Source: CAYNST01 sp964399955 (GTDB lineage Bacteria > Pseudomonadota > Gammaproteobacteria > Pseudomonadales > Cellvibrionaceae). From it: a stretch of 10,533 nucleotides of DNA. Where the stretch lies: assembly GCA_964399955.1 (NCBI GenBank), contig CAYNST010000117.1:1-10533 (forward strand). The letters run 5' to 3'. Position 1 is the first letter of the stretch. Every line of letters starts with the position of its first letter. The notes beneath the pieces are model-generated. The model saw only the letters and a program-made list of their open reading frames with translations. It made no database searches and had not been told where the DNA came from. This document shows, piece by piece, positions 1 through 7,542 of this stretch. The position numbers and the translations under genes are program-made.

Positions 1-6
1 GCCTAC

Positions 7-27
7 GCCGCTTGGTATGCGGTTTTT
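7..27 (+). terminator. Possible weak intrinsic terminator of an upstream gene
   Basis: CCGC (8-11) and GCGG (19-22) can pair across a 7-nt loop, with one more G-U pair outside, and five T residues follow (23-27). The stem is short and sits at the window edge, so the upstream gene cannot be seen. It would separate that gene from the ppk1 promoter. Low confidence because a 4-5 bp stem is marginal. Confidence 0.3.
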
Positions 28-63
28 GAACCATCTGCTTGGGGAGTTCATCTAGAGGCGCGC

Positions 64-72
64 TGCTATACT
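64..72 (+). promoter_or_regulatory. Extended -10 promoter of ppk1
   Basis: TGCTATACT is a TGn extended -10 element followed by a TATACT hexamer (67-72). No good -35 hexamer lies 16-18 nt upstream, which fits an extended -10 promoter. Transcription would start near position 79 and leave a leader of about 26 nt before the ppk1 ATG. No PhoB box was recognised in the short upstream sequence available. Confidence 0.5.
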
Positions 73-104
73 GCAATTGAGTACCCACCGCCAGTACACG
101 AGAG

Positions 105-2279
105 ATGAGCGAAAAGCCGAATCCTGAAACAATTGCCGGGCATACTGACTGCCCCTCATTGCGCAACCACGATGCTATGACAGAAATATCCGACCCCTTT
201 CAGGACGCCTACTTGACCGAGCTGGGCCTAGACAACCCGGCCTATTACATAAATCGGGAGCTGAGCAACCTGTACTTCAATCAGCGCGTCCTGGCACAGG
301 CGCTGGACGAGTCGCACCCACTGCTCGAGCGGCTCAAGTTTCTGTTGATTTTTACCTCCAATCTGGACGAATTTTTTGAGATCCGCGTGGCGGGCTTGAT
401 GCAGAGCATCCGCTATCAGCGGGAAACCACTGGCCCCGACGGCATTCAAACGCGGGACTGCCTGAAGCGCATCAGTGATTTTTGCCATGAGACGGTCGCC
501 AAACAGTACGACATTCTCAATAACACCCTTATTCCTGCGCTTGCCGATGAAGGCATCCGGTTTCTGCGCCGCAGCCAGTGGAGCGAGGAGCAGGCCGGCT
601 GGATAGAAAGCTACGTCAGCCGGGAGGTCTTACCTATCCTCAGCCCCATCGGGCTGGATTCGTCTCACCCCTTTCCGCGCCTGGTCAACAAGAGCCTCAA
701 TTTCATCGTCGAACTGGAAGGCAAAGACGCCTTTGGCCGGGACTTGGGGCTGGCCATTGTGCCTGCGCCCCGGTCCCTGCCCCGGATTGTCAGCCTGCCA
801 GACAGCATCAGCCCGCGCGGAATGGATTTTGTGTTCCTGTCGTCAATGATTCACGCCCACACGGAAAAACTCTTCCCCGGCATGACCGTCAAGGGCTGCT
901 ATCAGTTTCGCATTACCCGCAACGCCGATCTGGATGTGGACATTGAAGGTATTGAAGATTTGGCGCGCACCCTGCGCGGCGAGTTGCATTCGCGCCGCTT
1001 CGGCACTGCCGCCCGCCTGGAAGTGGCCGACAACACTCCGCAGGCGCTGACCGACTTCCTGCTGCGAGAGACCGGTCTGAGCGAAGACGAAGTCTATCGC
1101 GTCAACGGCCCGGTGAACCTGAAGCGCCTGATGCGCCTGCCCGCCATGGTCGGCCGGCCGGATCTGCTCTATCCACCATTTACACCCAGCATGCCCAAAG
1201 GCTTGAGCCGCAAGGACAATATCTTTGATGCGCTGAGCAAACGCGACTACTTGCTGCTGCACCCGTTCGAATCTTTCACGCCGGTCATTCAACTGGTGCG
1301 TCAGGCGGCGAAAGACCCGGATGTGGTGGCCATCCGCCAGACGCTCTATCGCACCGGGCACGAATCCTCCATCGTTGACGCGCTCCTGGACGCCGCCCGC
1401 AATGGCAAAGAGGTCACCGTGATTGTGGAACTGCGGGCCCGCTTTGACGAGGAATCCAACCTGGAGCTTGCCAGTCGTCTGCAGGAGGCCGGCGCTGTGG
1501 TTGTCTACGGTGTGGTGGGCTACAAAACCCACGCCAAGATGATTTTGGTGGTGCGTCGCGAGAACGGCGAGCTGAAGCGCTATTGCCATCTGGGCACCGG
1601 CAACTACCACAGCGACAACGCCTACCTCTACACCGACTACTCTCTTTTGTCGGCAGAGCCGGCCATGTGCGAGGATGTGCATCGCATCTTCCAGCAGTTG
1701 ACGGGCATGGGCAAAACCGAGCGCATGAACAAGCTGTATCACGCGCCGTTTACCCTCAAACGCCAGATCCTGCGACTGATTGACGGCGAGACCAAGGCCA
1801 AGCAAGAAGGTAAACCCGCTCGCATTATTTTGAAATGCAACGGCTTGACCGAGCCAAAGATCATTCAGGCACTTTACAGAGCCTCCCAAGCCGGGGTACA
1901 AATTGACCTGATCATCCGCGGCATGTGTTCGCTGCGCCCCAAAATCCCCGGTGTCTCGGAAAACATTCGCGTGGTATCCATTATTGGGCGCTTTCTGGAG
2001 CACACCCGCGCCTACTATTTCGCCAACGCCGAGCCACGGGTTTACTGCGCCAGCGCCGACATGATGGAGCGCAACCTGAACCGCCGGGTGGAGACTTGCT
2101 TTCCCATTGAACAGCCAGAACTGAGCGTCAGGTTGCTGCAGGAGCTGGAGCTGTATCTCAATGACGGCAGCCAGCGCTGGGAGTTGAACCAGGACGGTAC
2201 CTATGAACGTATACACAGCGAAGATAAGCCCGCAGCGCAGACAGAGCTTATGCGCCTTTTGACCGCCCCCATTGGCTAA
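105..2279 (+). CDS. ppk1: Polyphosphate kinase 1
   Basis: PPK1 reversibly transfers the gamma phosphate of ATP to inorganic polyphosphate through a phosphohistidine enzyme intermediate. The 724-residue protein has the family layout by analogy with E. coli PPK (688 aa): N domain about 43-147, head domain about 148-362, and two phospholipase-D-like catalytic domains about 363-543 and 544-715. The catalytic histidines are visible as H476 in YKTHAK and H495 in YCHLGTGNYH. They are 19 residues apart, like H435 and H454 of E. coli. The N-terminal helix signature NLDEFFEIR (about 86-94) is intact. An in-frame ATG at 177 would remove 24 poorly conserved residues, and the true start could be there. 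The 105 start has only a weak purine-rich stretch (ACGAGAG) directly upstream. trxA follows after 95 bp with its own promoter. The gene appears complete. Confidence 0.97.
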   Translation: MSEKPNPETIAGHTDCPSLRNHDAMTEISDPFQDAYLTELGLDNPAYYINRELSNLYFNQRVLAQALDESHPLLERLKFLLIFTSNLDEFFEIRVAGLMQSIRYQRETTGPDGIQTRDCLKRISDFCHETVAKQYDILNNTLIPALADEGIRFLRRSQWSEEQAGWIESYVSREVLPILSPIGLDSSHPFPRLVNKSLNFIVELEGKDAFGRDLGLAIVPAPRSLPRIVSLPDSISPRGMDFVFLSSMIHAHTEKLFPGMTVKGCYQFRITRNADLDVDIEGIEDLARTLRGELHSRRFGTAARLEVADNTPQALTDFLLRETGLSEDEVYRVNGPVNLKRLMRLPAMVGRPDLLYPPFTPSMPKGLSRKDNIFDALSKRDYLLLHPFESFTPVIQLVRQAAKDPDVVAIRQTLYRTGHESSIVDALLDAARNGKEVTVIVELRARFDEESNLELASRLQEAGAVVVYGVVGYKTHAKMILVVRRENGELKRYCHLGTGNYHSDNAYLYTDYSLLSAEPAMCEDVHRIFQQLTGMGKTERMNKLYHAPFTLKRQILRLIDGETKAKQEGKPARIILKCNGLTEPKIIQALYRASQAGVQIDLIIRGMCSLRPKIPGVSENIRVVSIIGRFLEHTRAYYFANAEPRVYCASADMMERNLNRRVETCFPIEQPELSVRLLQELELYLNDGSQRWELNQDGTYERIHSEDKPAAQTELMRLLTAPIG

Positions 2280-2343
2280 GCCGAATGCTGCCGCAGCGGC
2301 GGGGCTTGTAACTAAGCAGGTTCGTCCTTATTATTGCTCGGTC

Positions 2344-2352
2344 TGTTATACC
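2344..2352 (+). promoter_or_regulatory. Extended -10 promoter of trxA
   Basis: TGTTATACC combines a TG dinucleotide with a TATACC hexamer (2347-2352), 23 bp before the trxA ATG. No clear -35 hexamer is present (TTCGTC at 2321 is 20 nt away). The predicted leader is very short, about 15 nt, just enough to hold the TGGAG ribosome binding site at 2361-2365. Confidence 0.4.
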
Positions 2353-2374
2353 CAATGGCCTGGAGACATGAACG

Positions 2375-2701
2375 ATGAGTTCAATTGTGAACATCACTGA
2401 TGACAGCTTTGAAGAAGAGGTTCTGCAAGCAGAGGGCCCGGTTTTAGTGGACTTTTGGGCGCCCTGGTGCGGCCCCTGCAAAATGATCGCCCCGGTGCTG
2501 GAAGAGCTTTCTGGTGTTTACGACGGCAAAATCAAGATTTGCAAAATGGACGTAGACAACAACAAGTCTACGCCGGCCAAGTTCAACATTCGCGGCATTC
2601 CTACCCTGATCATATTCAAAAACGGTCAGGCGGAAAGCACCAAGGTTGGCGCCTTGTCCAAAGTGCAACTGACAGATTTCATTGAAACCAACATCGGTTG
2701 A
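2375..2701 (+). CDS. trxA: Thioredoxin 1
   Basis: A small cytoplasmic protein-disulfide reductase that donates electrons to ribonucleotide reductase, PAPS reductase and other partners and is recharged by thioredoxin reductase (not in this window). At 108 aa it has the standard length. The active site WCGPC is at residues 31-35, the buried Asp26 is present, and the cis-proline loop GIPT (Pro76) is in the canonical place. The start is supported by TGGAG at 2361-2365, 9 nt upstream. An overlapping ATG at 2368 is out of frame and stops after ten codons. Its place between ppk1 and rho matches the Pseudomonas-type order, in which trxA lies next to rho. A GC hairpin follows the stop codon. Confidence 0.98.
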   Translation: MSSIVNITDDSFEEEVLQAEGPVLVDFWAPWCGPCKMIAPVLEELSGVYDGKIKICKMDVDNNKSTPAKFNIRGIPTLIIFKNGQAESTKVGALSKVQLTDFIETNIG

Positions 2702-2702
2702 G

Positions 2703-2736
2703 TGCAATCATTGCAGCGGGCCCAGAGAAGGCCCGC
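2703..2736 (+). terminator. Palindrome and GC hairpin after trxA
   Basis: Immediately after the trxA stop come two adjacent dyads. TGCAAT-C-ATTGCA (2703-2715) is a perfect short palindrome. GCGGGCC (2716-2722) pairs perfectly with GGCCCGC (2730-2736) around a 7-nt loop. No T-tract follows, so this is not a canonical intrinsic terminator. It may mark a Rho-dependent end or protect the mRNA 3' end. Confidence 0.45.
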
Positions 2737-2761
2737 GAATAATAAAAGCATGGGTTTTGTT

Positions 2762-2790
2762 TTGCGCTTGGGTGGGTTTGCCGTTATACT
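2762..2790 (+). promoter_or_regulatory. Sigma70-type promoter of rho
   Basis: TTGCGC (2762-2767) and TATACT (2785-2790) are separated by exactly 17 nt, a good match to the sigma70 consensus. Transcription would start near 2797. The next gene is rho, which gives an untranslated leader of about 550 nt. Confidence 0.65.
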
Positions 2791-2796
2791 CAAGAG

Positions 2797-3357
2797 TGTT
2801 CCCAGTTCATTTGATCGCACATTCCTCCAGCCGTCAATCATTCCCAAGATTTTCAGCATGCTAGATGCGCGACCGCGACCAAGATATCTGGACCACTTCT
2901 TTAGGCTTTCCTCGACTTTTTTCCTATGTTCGTCTAAACATTCTAACAGCCTCATCGTTAACTGACTGTTGGTAAACGTTGGCGAGGCAGGCTCTGCAAG
3001 GCGACATCTGCCAAAAAAGCGGAGCGGACCATTTTTATCGCCGCAGAGGCAACGCGGGTAGTTTGCAACTGCCTGTTAGTGATTGACCGTCCACCCAATT
3101 GGTTGATGGTCGTGATACAGGGACGCATCATCATTGGCCATATAGCCAGTGCACCAGCAGAAACCTCAGCAACGCATTGGGTATTGCCACGCGCAGAGCC
3201 CGGTCTACCGCTGGTTTTCTGTACGACGGCGCAATCGTTTTGCCATCTACGACGCATGCGGCGGGTTAACAAATACGGTACACCTCAACCCATTCCTCTA
3301 ACCATTTGCGGCCTGCCGCGAATCTTGCCAAAACTGTAATCCATGCAAACAGACAAC
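2797..3357 (+). promoter_or_regulatory. Long structured rho 5' leader, likely autoregulatory
   Basis: No convincing gene lies between trxA and rho. The first 160 nt (2801-2960) contain 49 C and 24 G, and 2801-2850 has 18 C and 6 G, a bias typical of Rho loading (rut) sites. Three strong hairpins follow: 3055-3063 with 3067-3075 (9 pairs, two wobbles), 3085-3095 with 3101-3111 (10 of 11 positions pair, one wobble), and 3304-3311 with 3316-3323 (8 pairs, one wobble, tetraloop CCTG). A G-free patch, 3279-3307, precedes and overlaps the last hairpin. E. coli rho is known to be autoregulated by attenuation in its leader, and a structured leader motif called Pseudomon-Rho has been described upstream of Pseudomonas rho. 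Equivalence with that motif is an inference and was not tested by alignment. Confidence 0.6.
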
Positions 3358-4617
3358 ATGAACCTTACCGACCTCAAGACCAAACCTATCGAAGAATTGA
3401 TCGACATGGCCACTGCCATTGGTTTGGAAAATATGGCCCGCTCGCGCAAACAGGATGTGATTTTCAACCTGCTCAAGCGCCACGCCAAAAGTGGAGAAGA
3501 TATCTACGGCGACGGCGTGCTGGAAATACTGCAAGACGGTTTTGGTTTCTTGCGGTCCGCAGGATCATCCTACTTGGCAGGCCCGGACGACATTTACGTG
3601 TCTCCCAGCCAGATTCGCCGCTTCAACCTGCGCACCGGTGACACCATCAGTGGCAAGATCAGGCCACCAAAAGAAGGCGAGCGCTACTTTGCCCTGCTCA
3701 AGGTTAACCAGATCAACTTTGATAAACCTGAAAGCTCGCGTAATAAGATACTGTTTGAAAACCTGACTCCGCTTTTCCCCCAGGAGCGCATGGTCCTGGA
3801 AACCGGCAATGGCTCCACTGAAGACCTCACCGGCCGCATCATTGATTTGATCTCTCCCATTGGCAAAGGCCAGCGCGGCCTGATTGTGGCGCCGCCAAAA
3901 GCCGGCAAAACCATCATGATGCAGAATATCGCCCAGGCGATCGCCCGCAACAATCCAGAGGTGCACCTGATTGTTCTGCTGATTGACGAACGCCCGGAAG
4001 AAGTCACCGAGATGCAACGCTCCGTGCGCGGCGAGGTGGTAGCCTCCACCTTTGATGAGCCGCCCTCGCGTCACGTTCAGGTGGCCGACATGGTTATTGA
4101 ACGCGCTAAGCGCTTGGTTGAGCACAAGAAAGATGTGGTCATTCTGCTGGATTCGGTCACACGTCTGGCTCGCGCCTACAACACCGTGATTCCATCCTCG
4201 GGCAAGGTGCTGACCGGCGGCGTTGATGCCCACGCGCTGGAGCGCCCCAAACGCTTCTTTGGCGCGGCCAGAAATATAGAAGAAGGCGGCAGCCTGTCGA
4301 TTGTTGCCACTGCACTGATAGACACCGGCTCCAAAATGGACGAAGTTATCTACGAAGAGTTCAAGGGCACAGGCAACATGGAGCTGCACCTTGACCGGAA
4401 AATTGCCGAAAGACGCGTTTATCCGGCCATCAACATTCGCCGCTCGGGCACCCGGCGCGAAGATTTGTTGCTGACCGAGAACGAGCTGTCGCGGGTTTGG
4501 ATCTTGCGCAAACTATTGCACGACATGGAAGACACCGGTGCCATGGAGTTTTTGGCGGACAAACTCAAGTCCACCAAAACCAATGACGAATTTTTCCTTT
4601 CCATGCGCAATAAATAG
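3358..4617 (+). CDS. rho: Transcription termination factor Rho
   Basis: Rho is a hexameric RNA-dependent ATPase and helicase that terminates transcription at C-rich, unstructured RNA. From the Met at 3358 the protein is 419 aa, the E. coli length, and starts MNLTDLK like its homologues. An in-frame ATG at 3343 would add five residues without family support. Features seen: the N-terminal RNA-binding domain with the DGFGFLR RNP1-like motif (about 60-66), Walker A PPKAGKT (179-185, Lys181 and Lys184), catalytic Glu211 in DERPEE, Walker B Asp265 in ILLDS, Q-loop LTGGVD (285-290), and arginine finger Arg366. No residue expected for activity is missing. Neither possible start has a recognisable Shine-Dalgarno sequence. 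ubiD begins 47 nt downstream and may share the transcript. The long leader suggests autoregulation. Confidence 0.98.
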   Translation: MNLTDLKTKPIEELIDMATAIGLENMARSRKQDVIFNLLKRHAKSGEDIYGDGVLEILQDGFGFLRSAGSSYLAGPDDIYVSPSQIRRFNLRTGDTISGKIRPPKEGERYFALLKVNQINFDKPESSRNKILFENLTPLFPQERMVLETGNGSTEDLTGRIIDLISPIGKGQRGLIVAPPKAGKTIMMQNIAQAIARNNPEVHLIVLLIDERPEEVTEMQRSVRGEVVASTFDEPPSRHVQVADMVIERAKRLVEHKKDVVILLDSVTRLARAYNTVIPSSGKVLTGGVDAHALERPKRFFGAARNIEEGGSLSIVATALIDTGSKMDEVIYEEFKGTGNMELHLDRKIAERRVYPAINIRRSGTRREDLLLTENELSRVWILRKLLHDMEDTGAMEFLADKLKSTKTNDEFFLSMRNK

Positions 4618-4622
4618 CTGAA

Positions 4623-4643
4623 GGCATCTGTTATCAAGATGCC
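4623..4643 (+). other. Intercistronic hairpin between rho and ubiD
   Basis: GGCATCT (4623-4629) and AGATGCC (4637-4643) form a perfect 7-bp stem around a 7-nt loop, in the 47-nt spacer between the two genes. No T-tract follows, so termination is not expected. It could act as an mRNA processing or stabilising element, or as a partial transcript boundary. Confidence 0.45.
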
Positions 4644-4664
4644 AAAGCGCCCAGACAAACGCCG

Positions 4665-6131
4665 GTGCCCATGCAAGATTTGAGGGATTTTCTTGCTCTG
4701 CTGGAGCAAAAGGGCGAACTCCGCCGCATCAAAACTGCGGTATCGCCCAAATTGGAAATGACAGAAATTTGCGATCGCACCCTGCGCAAGGGCGGTCCCG
4801 CGCTTCTGTTCGAAAACCCTACCGGCTTTGATATTCCTGTACTTGCCAACTTGTTCGGCACCCCCGAGCGAGTGGCGCTGGGCATGGGGCAGAGCTCGGT
4901 GGCGGCTCTTCGGGAGGTGGGCGAGCTATTGGCCTTCCTTAAAGAACCTGACCCGCCCAAGGGCTTCAAGGACGCCTGGGCCAAGCTGCCGGTATTCAAG
5001 CAGGTGCTTAACATGGCACCCAAGCATGTGAATCGGCCGGCCTGCCAGGACGTTGTCATAACGGGTGACGACGTTGATCTGCACAAACTGCCCATCCAGA
5101 CCTGCTGGCCGGAAGATGCAGGGCCGCTGATAACCTGGCCGCTGGTAATCACCCGAGGCCCGCATAAAGAACGGCAAAACCTGGGTATCTACCGCATGCA
5201 ATTGATTGGCAGAAACAAGCTGATCATGCGCTGGTTGAGCCATCGCGGCGGCGCCCTGGACTTTCGGGAATGGCAGAAAGCCCACCCGGGGGAGAACTTC
5301 CCTGTCAGCGTTGCCCTGGGGGCAGACCCGGCAACCATACTTGGCGCCGTCACCCCGGTACCCGATACCCTCAGCGAATACGCCTTTGCGGGGCTTTTGC
5401 GTGGCAACAAAACCCAGGTTGGCAAGAGCATCAGCAATAACCTCAACGTGCCGGCTTTTGCAGAAATAGTACTGGAAGGTCATATTGCCCCGGGAGAAAT
5501 GGCGGACGAAGGCCCGTTTGGCGATCACACCGGTTATTACAACGAGGTAGAACGTTTCCCGGTTTTCACCGTCACCACCCTCACCCACCGCCGCAACCCC
5601 ATCTACCACAGCACCTACACCGGCAGACCGCCAGATGAACCTGCGGTATTGGGCGTGGCGCTCAATGAAGTATTTGTTCCCATTCTCAAAAAGCAGTTCC
5701 CCGAAATAGTCGATTTTTACCTGCCACCGGAAGGCTGCTCCTATCGCATGGCGATTGTCACCATGAAAAAGCAGTATCCCGGTCACGCCAAGCGGGTGAT
5801 GATGGGCGTTTGGTCGTTTCTGCGCCAATTTATGTATACCAAATTTGTGGTGGTCACCGACGACGATATCGACGCACGCAACTGGCAAGACGTCATCTGG
5901 GCCATCACCACACGCATGGACCCCGCGCGGGACACCATTTTGATAGAAAACACTCCCATCGATTACCTCGACTTTGCCTCACCGGTGGCAGGCCTAGGTT
6001 CCAAAATGGGGATGGACGCCACGCATAAATGGCCGGGCGAGACATCTCGCGAATGGGGCAAACCCATTGACATGGATGCGGAAGTAAAACAGAAGATAGA
6101 CCACTTGTGGGCCGAGCTGGGGATCGACTGA
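4665..6131 (+). CDS. ubiD: 3-octaprenyl-4-hydroxybenzoate carboxy-lyase UbiD
   Basis: UbiD decarboxylates 3-polyprenyl-4-hydroxybenzoate in ubiquinone biosynthesis, using prenylated FMN supplied by UbiX (not in this window). The sequence is colinear with E. coli UbiD (497 aa). By alignment with E. coli UbiD and fungal Fdc1, the metal and cofactor ligands are N172 (NLGIYR), H193 (SHRGGA) and E238 (LSEYAF). The acidic pair E282 and D287 lies in EGPFGDHTGYY. The C-terminal signatures FLRQFMYTK and PIDYLDFASP are intact. Start choice: GTG at 4665 gives 488 aa and lines up with the length I recall for Pseudomonas UbiD, while ATG at 4671 gives 486 aa. Neither has a clear ribosome binding site, which is compatible with coupling to rho translation. 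No promoter is obvious in the spacer, so rho-ubiD is likely an operon. Confidence 0.97.
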   Translation: MPMQDLRDFLALLEQKGELRRIKTAVSPKLEMTEICDRTLRKGGPALLFENPTGFDIPVLANLFGTPERVALGMGQSSVAALREVGELLAFLKEPDPPKGFKDAWAKLPVFKQVLNMAPKHVNRPACQDVVITGDDVDLHKLPIQTCWPEDAGPLITWPLVITRGPHKERQNLGIYRMQLIGRNKLIMRWLSHRGGALDFREWQKAHPGENFPVSVALGADPATILGAVTPVPDTLSEYAFAGLLRGNKTQVGKSISNNLNVPAFAEIVLEGHIAPGEMADEGPFGDHTGYYNEVERFPVFTVTTLTHRRNPIYHSTYTGRPPDEPAVLGVALNEVFVPILKKQFPEIVDFYLPPEGCSYRMAIVTMKKQYPGHAKRVMMGVWSFLRQFMYTKFVVVTDDDIDARNWQDVIWAITTRMDPARDTILIENTPIDYLDFASPVAGLGSKMGMDATHKWPGETSREWGKPIDMDAEVKQKIDHLWAELGID

Positions 6132-6364
6132 GTCCTGGAGCCGGAACCACGCTGGCGGCGGCTGCCGTGGACGCACCCACACTGTTAACGCGTTACCGCT
6201 TGGCGACGGAAACCCACTCGGCATTGCCCTCAACTGTTTTGCCAAAGAGGGCGTATTGTTTGAGGAGATTGCTCATGGCTTTGCCCTGAGCACCACCGGC
6301 ACGCTGGAGCTGCAAATGACCAATATCCGCCTGCAGCCGGGTTTGGGCGCCAAGGCCGGCATCC

Positions 6365-6380
6365 AGTGCCCGTGGGCACT
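6365..6380. repeat. Palindrome A in the ubiD downstream gap
   Basis: AGTGCCC (6365-6371) and GGGCACT (6374-6380) are perfect inverted repeats separated by GT. As RNA this forms a 6-bp stem with a CGTG tetraloop. The core GCCCGTGG recurs in palindrome B, 85 bp downstream. Confidence 0.6.
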
Positions 6381-6436
6381 AGCACACACTGCGGGGGCTA
6401 CCGAGCGACCTACCGGACAAATCGGGACCGGGCACC

Positions 6437-6476
6437 CCTGCAAGCCATGCCGGCCCGTGGCCACGGGCTTGGCAGG
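6437..6476 (+). repeat. Nested palindrome B, possible ubiD transcript end
   Basis: A 16-nt perfect palindrome, GCCCGTGGCCACGGGC, covers 6453-6468. Around it, CCTGCAAGCC (6437-6446) pairs with 6467-6476 over 10 bp with one bulged G. The two pairings overlap at 6467-6468, so they compete in part. A T-rich stretch (6494-6497) comes only 17 nt later, so a canonical terminator is doubtful. It could be a repetitive extragenic palindrome or a 3' end structure of the rho-ubiD transcript. Confidence 0.55.
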
Positions 6477-6553
6477 CTCTCCCATATATCTGCTTTTATG
6501 TCATCCGCCGGCGGCATCACAAGGCTCGCGGCTGCTACCAACAGGACCTAGTT

Positions 6554-7534
6554 ATGCACTACAGACCCCTGGGACACACCGACCTGACCGTTAGCGAAGT
6601 TGGACTTGGTTGCTGGCAGTTTGGCGGCGACTTTGGTCCGATTGAAGGCGACACCGTGCAGCAGATCATCAACGCCGCCCGCGCGGCAGACATCAATTTT
6701 TTTGACACCGCCGATGTCTACGGCGCAGGGCGCAGCGAAAGCCTGTTGGGGCAGGCAATTGGCAAGGCCCAACCCCAACCCGTCGTAGCCACCAAATACG
6801 GCCGTGGGCCGGAGACCTATCCTGACCATTACTCCCTGGAGAACCTCCGCGATGCGCTCAAACGCGCCCAGGACCGGCTGCAGCGCAATTGCCTTGACCT
6901 GTTGCAACTGCACTGCATCCCTGCCCGGGTGATGGCAGATGGCCACATTTTTGAAGCGCTGCGCACCGTGCAACAGGAAGGGCACATCCGCCACTTTGGC
7001 GCCAGCGTCGAGACGGTGGAGGAAGCACTGATTTGTGTGCAGCAGGAGGGCCTGGCCTCACTGCAGGTAATCTTTAACCTGTTTCGCCAAAAATTGATTA
7101 ATGAACTGTTTCCAATAGCCAAACAAAAAGACATTGGCATCATCGTGCGCCTGCCGTTAGCCAGTGGTTTGCTAAGCGGCAAATTCAGCCTGGATACGCG
7201 CTTTGCCGCCAGTGACCACCGCAACTACAACCGCAATGGTGAAGCCTTCAGCGTGGGCGAGACCTTTGCCGGCCTGCCCTTTGAGACCGGCCTGAGCCTG
7301 GTAGAGCAGCTTAAGGCCCAGGTACCGGACGAGATGACGCTGGCGCAGATGGCCGTGCGCTGGGTGCTGGACCATGACGCTGTTAGCACCGTTATTGCGG
7401 GTGCCAGCTCTGCCCGGCAGGTCAAAGAAAACGCTGCGGTCAGTCAATTGCCTCGACTGTCAGCTGAGCTGCATGAACGCTTGTCACGTTTTTACCAGGA
7501 CCAGGTCAAGCAACACATTCGCGGCGCCTATTAA
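6554..7534 (+). CDS. Aldo/keto reductase family oxidoreductase
   Basis: A 326-residue NADPH-type aldo/keto reductase, a soluble (beta/alpha)8 barrel that reduces aldehydes or ketones to alcohols. The catalytic tetrad is complete: Asp51 and Tyr56 in FFDTADVYG, Lys81 in ATKYG, and His120 in LLQLHC. The N-terminus (RPLGHTDLTVSEVGLGCW) is typical of the bacterial Tas/YdbC-like branch of the family. The C-terminal cofactor-binding region includes VIAGASSARQVKEN. AGGA (6543-6546) 7 nt before the ATG supports the start. The substrate cannot be inferred. A sugar-related role beside the downstream GH3 gene is possible, but an intrinsic terminator and a separate promoter stand between them. The length is normal and the gene looks intact. 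Confidence 0.93.
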   Translation: MHYRPLGHTDLTVSEVGLGCWQFGGDFGPIEGDTVQQIINAARAADINFFDTADVYGAGRSESLLGQAIGKAQPQPVVATKYGRGPETYPDHYSLENLRDALKRAQDRLQRNCLDLLQLHCIPARVMADGHIFEALRTVQQEGHIRHFGASVETVEEALICVQQEGLASLQVIFNLFRQKLINELFPIAKQKDIGIIVRLPLASGLLSGKFSLDTRFAASDHRNYNRNGEAFSVGETFAGLPFETGLSLVEQLKAQVPDEMTLAQMAVRWVLDHDAVSTVIAGASSARQVKENAAVSQLPRLSAELHERLSRFYQDQVKQHIRGAY

Positions 7535-7542
7535 GCCGGACC

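Larger units (their letters stand above)
6132..6553. other. Gap between ubiD and the aldo/keto reductase; palindromes, no supported gene
   Basis: This 422-bp stretch has no convincing gene on either strand. One + frame stays open from at least 6127 to 6594 but has no ATG or GTG start and resembles no family I recognise. Its first TTG is at 6256 and it runs into the next gene. It may be a decayed coding remnant or chance in GC-rich DNA. Two strong palindromes lie at 6365-6380 and 6437-6476. No good promoter for the downstream gene was found. Confidence 0.5.

Noticed and set aside
843..2216. 457-codon open frame on the - strand inside ppk1
   Set aside because: It is antisense to a well-supported gene, has no family signature, and arises from GC-biased codon use in ppk1.
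2626..2955. 109-codon open frame on the - strand across the end of trxA and the rho promoter
   Set aside because: It covers the trxA 3' end, a GC hairpin and the rho promoter, and has no recognised motif.
3079..3339. Possible 86-aa leader protein before rho
   Set aside because: It has no ribosome binding site, does not resemble the E. coli rho leader peptide, and lies over strong RNA hairpins, so the region is better read as untranslated leader.
3565..4389. 274-codon open frame on the - strand inside rho
   Set aside because: It is a shadow of the highly conserved rho coding strand, with no recognisable protein signature.
4926..5888. 320-codon open frame on the - strand inside ubiD
   Set aside because: It lies entirely opposite ubiD, whose catalytic motifs are intact, and shows no motifs or ribosome binding site of its own.
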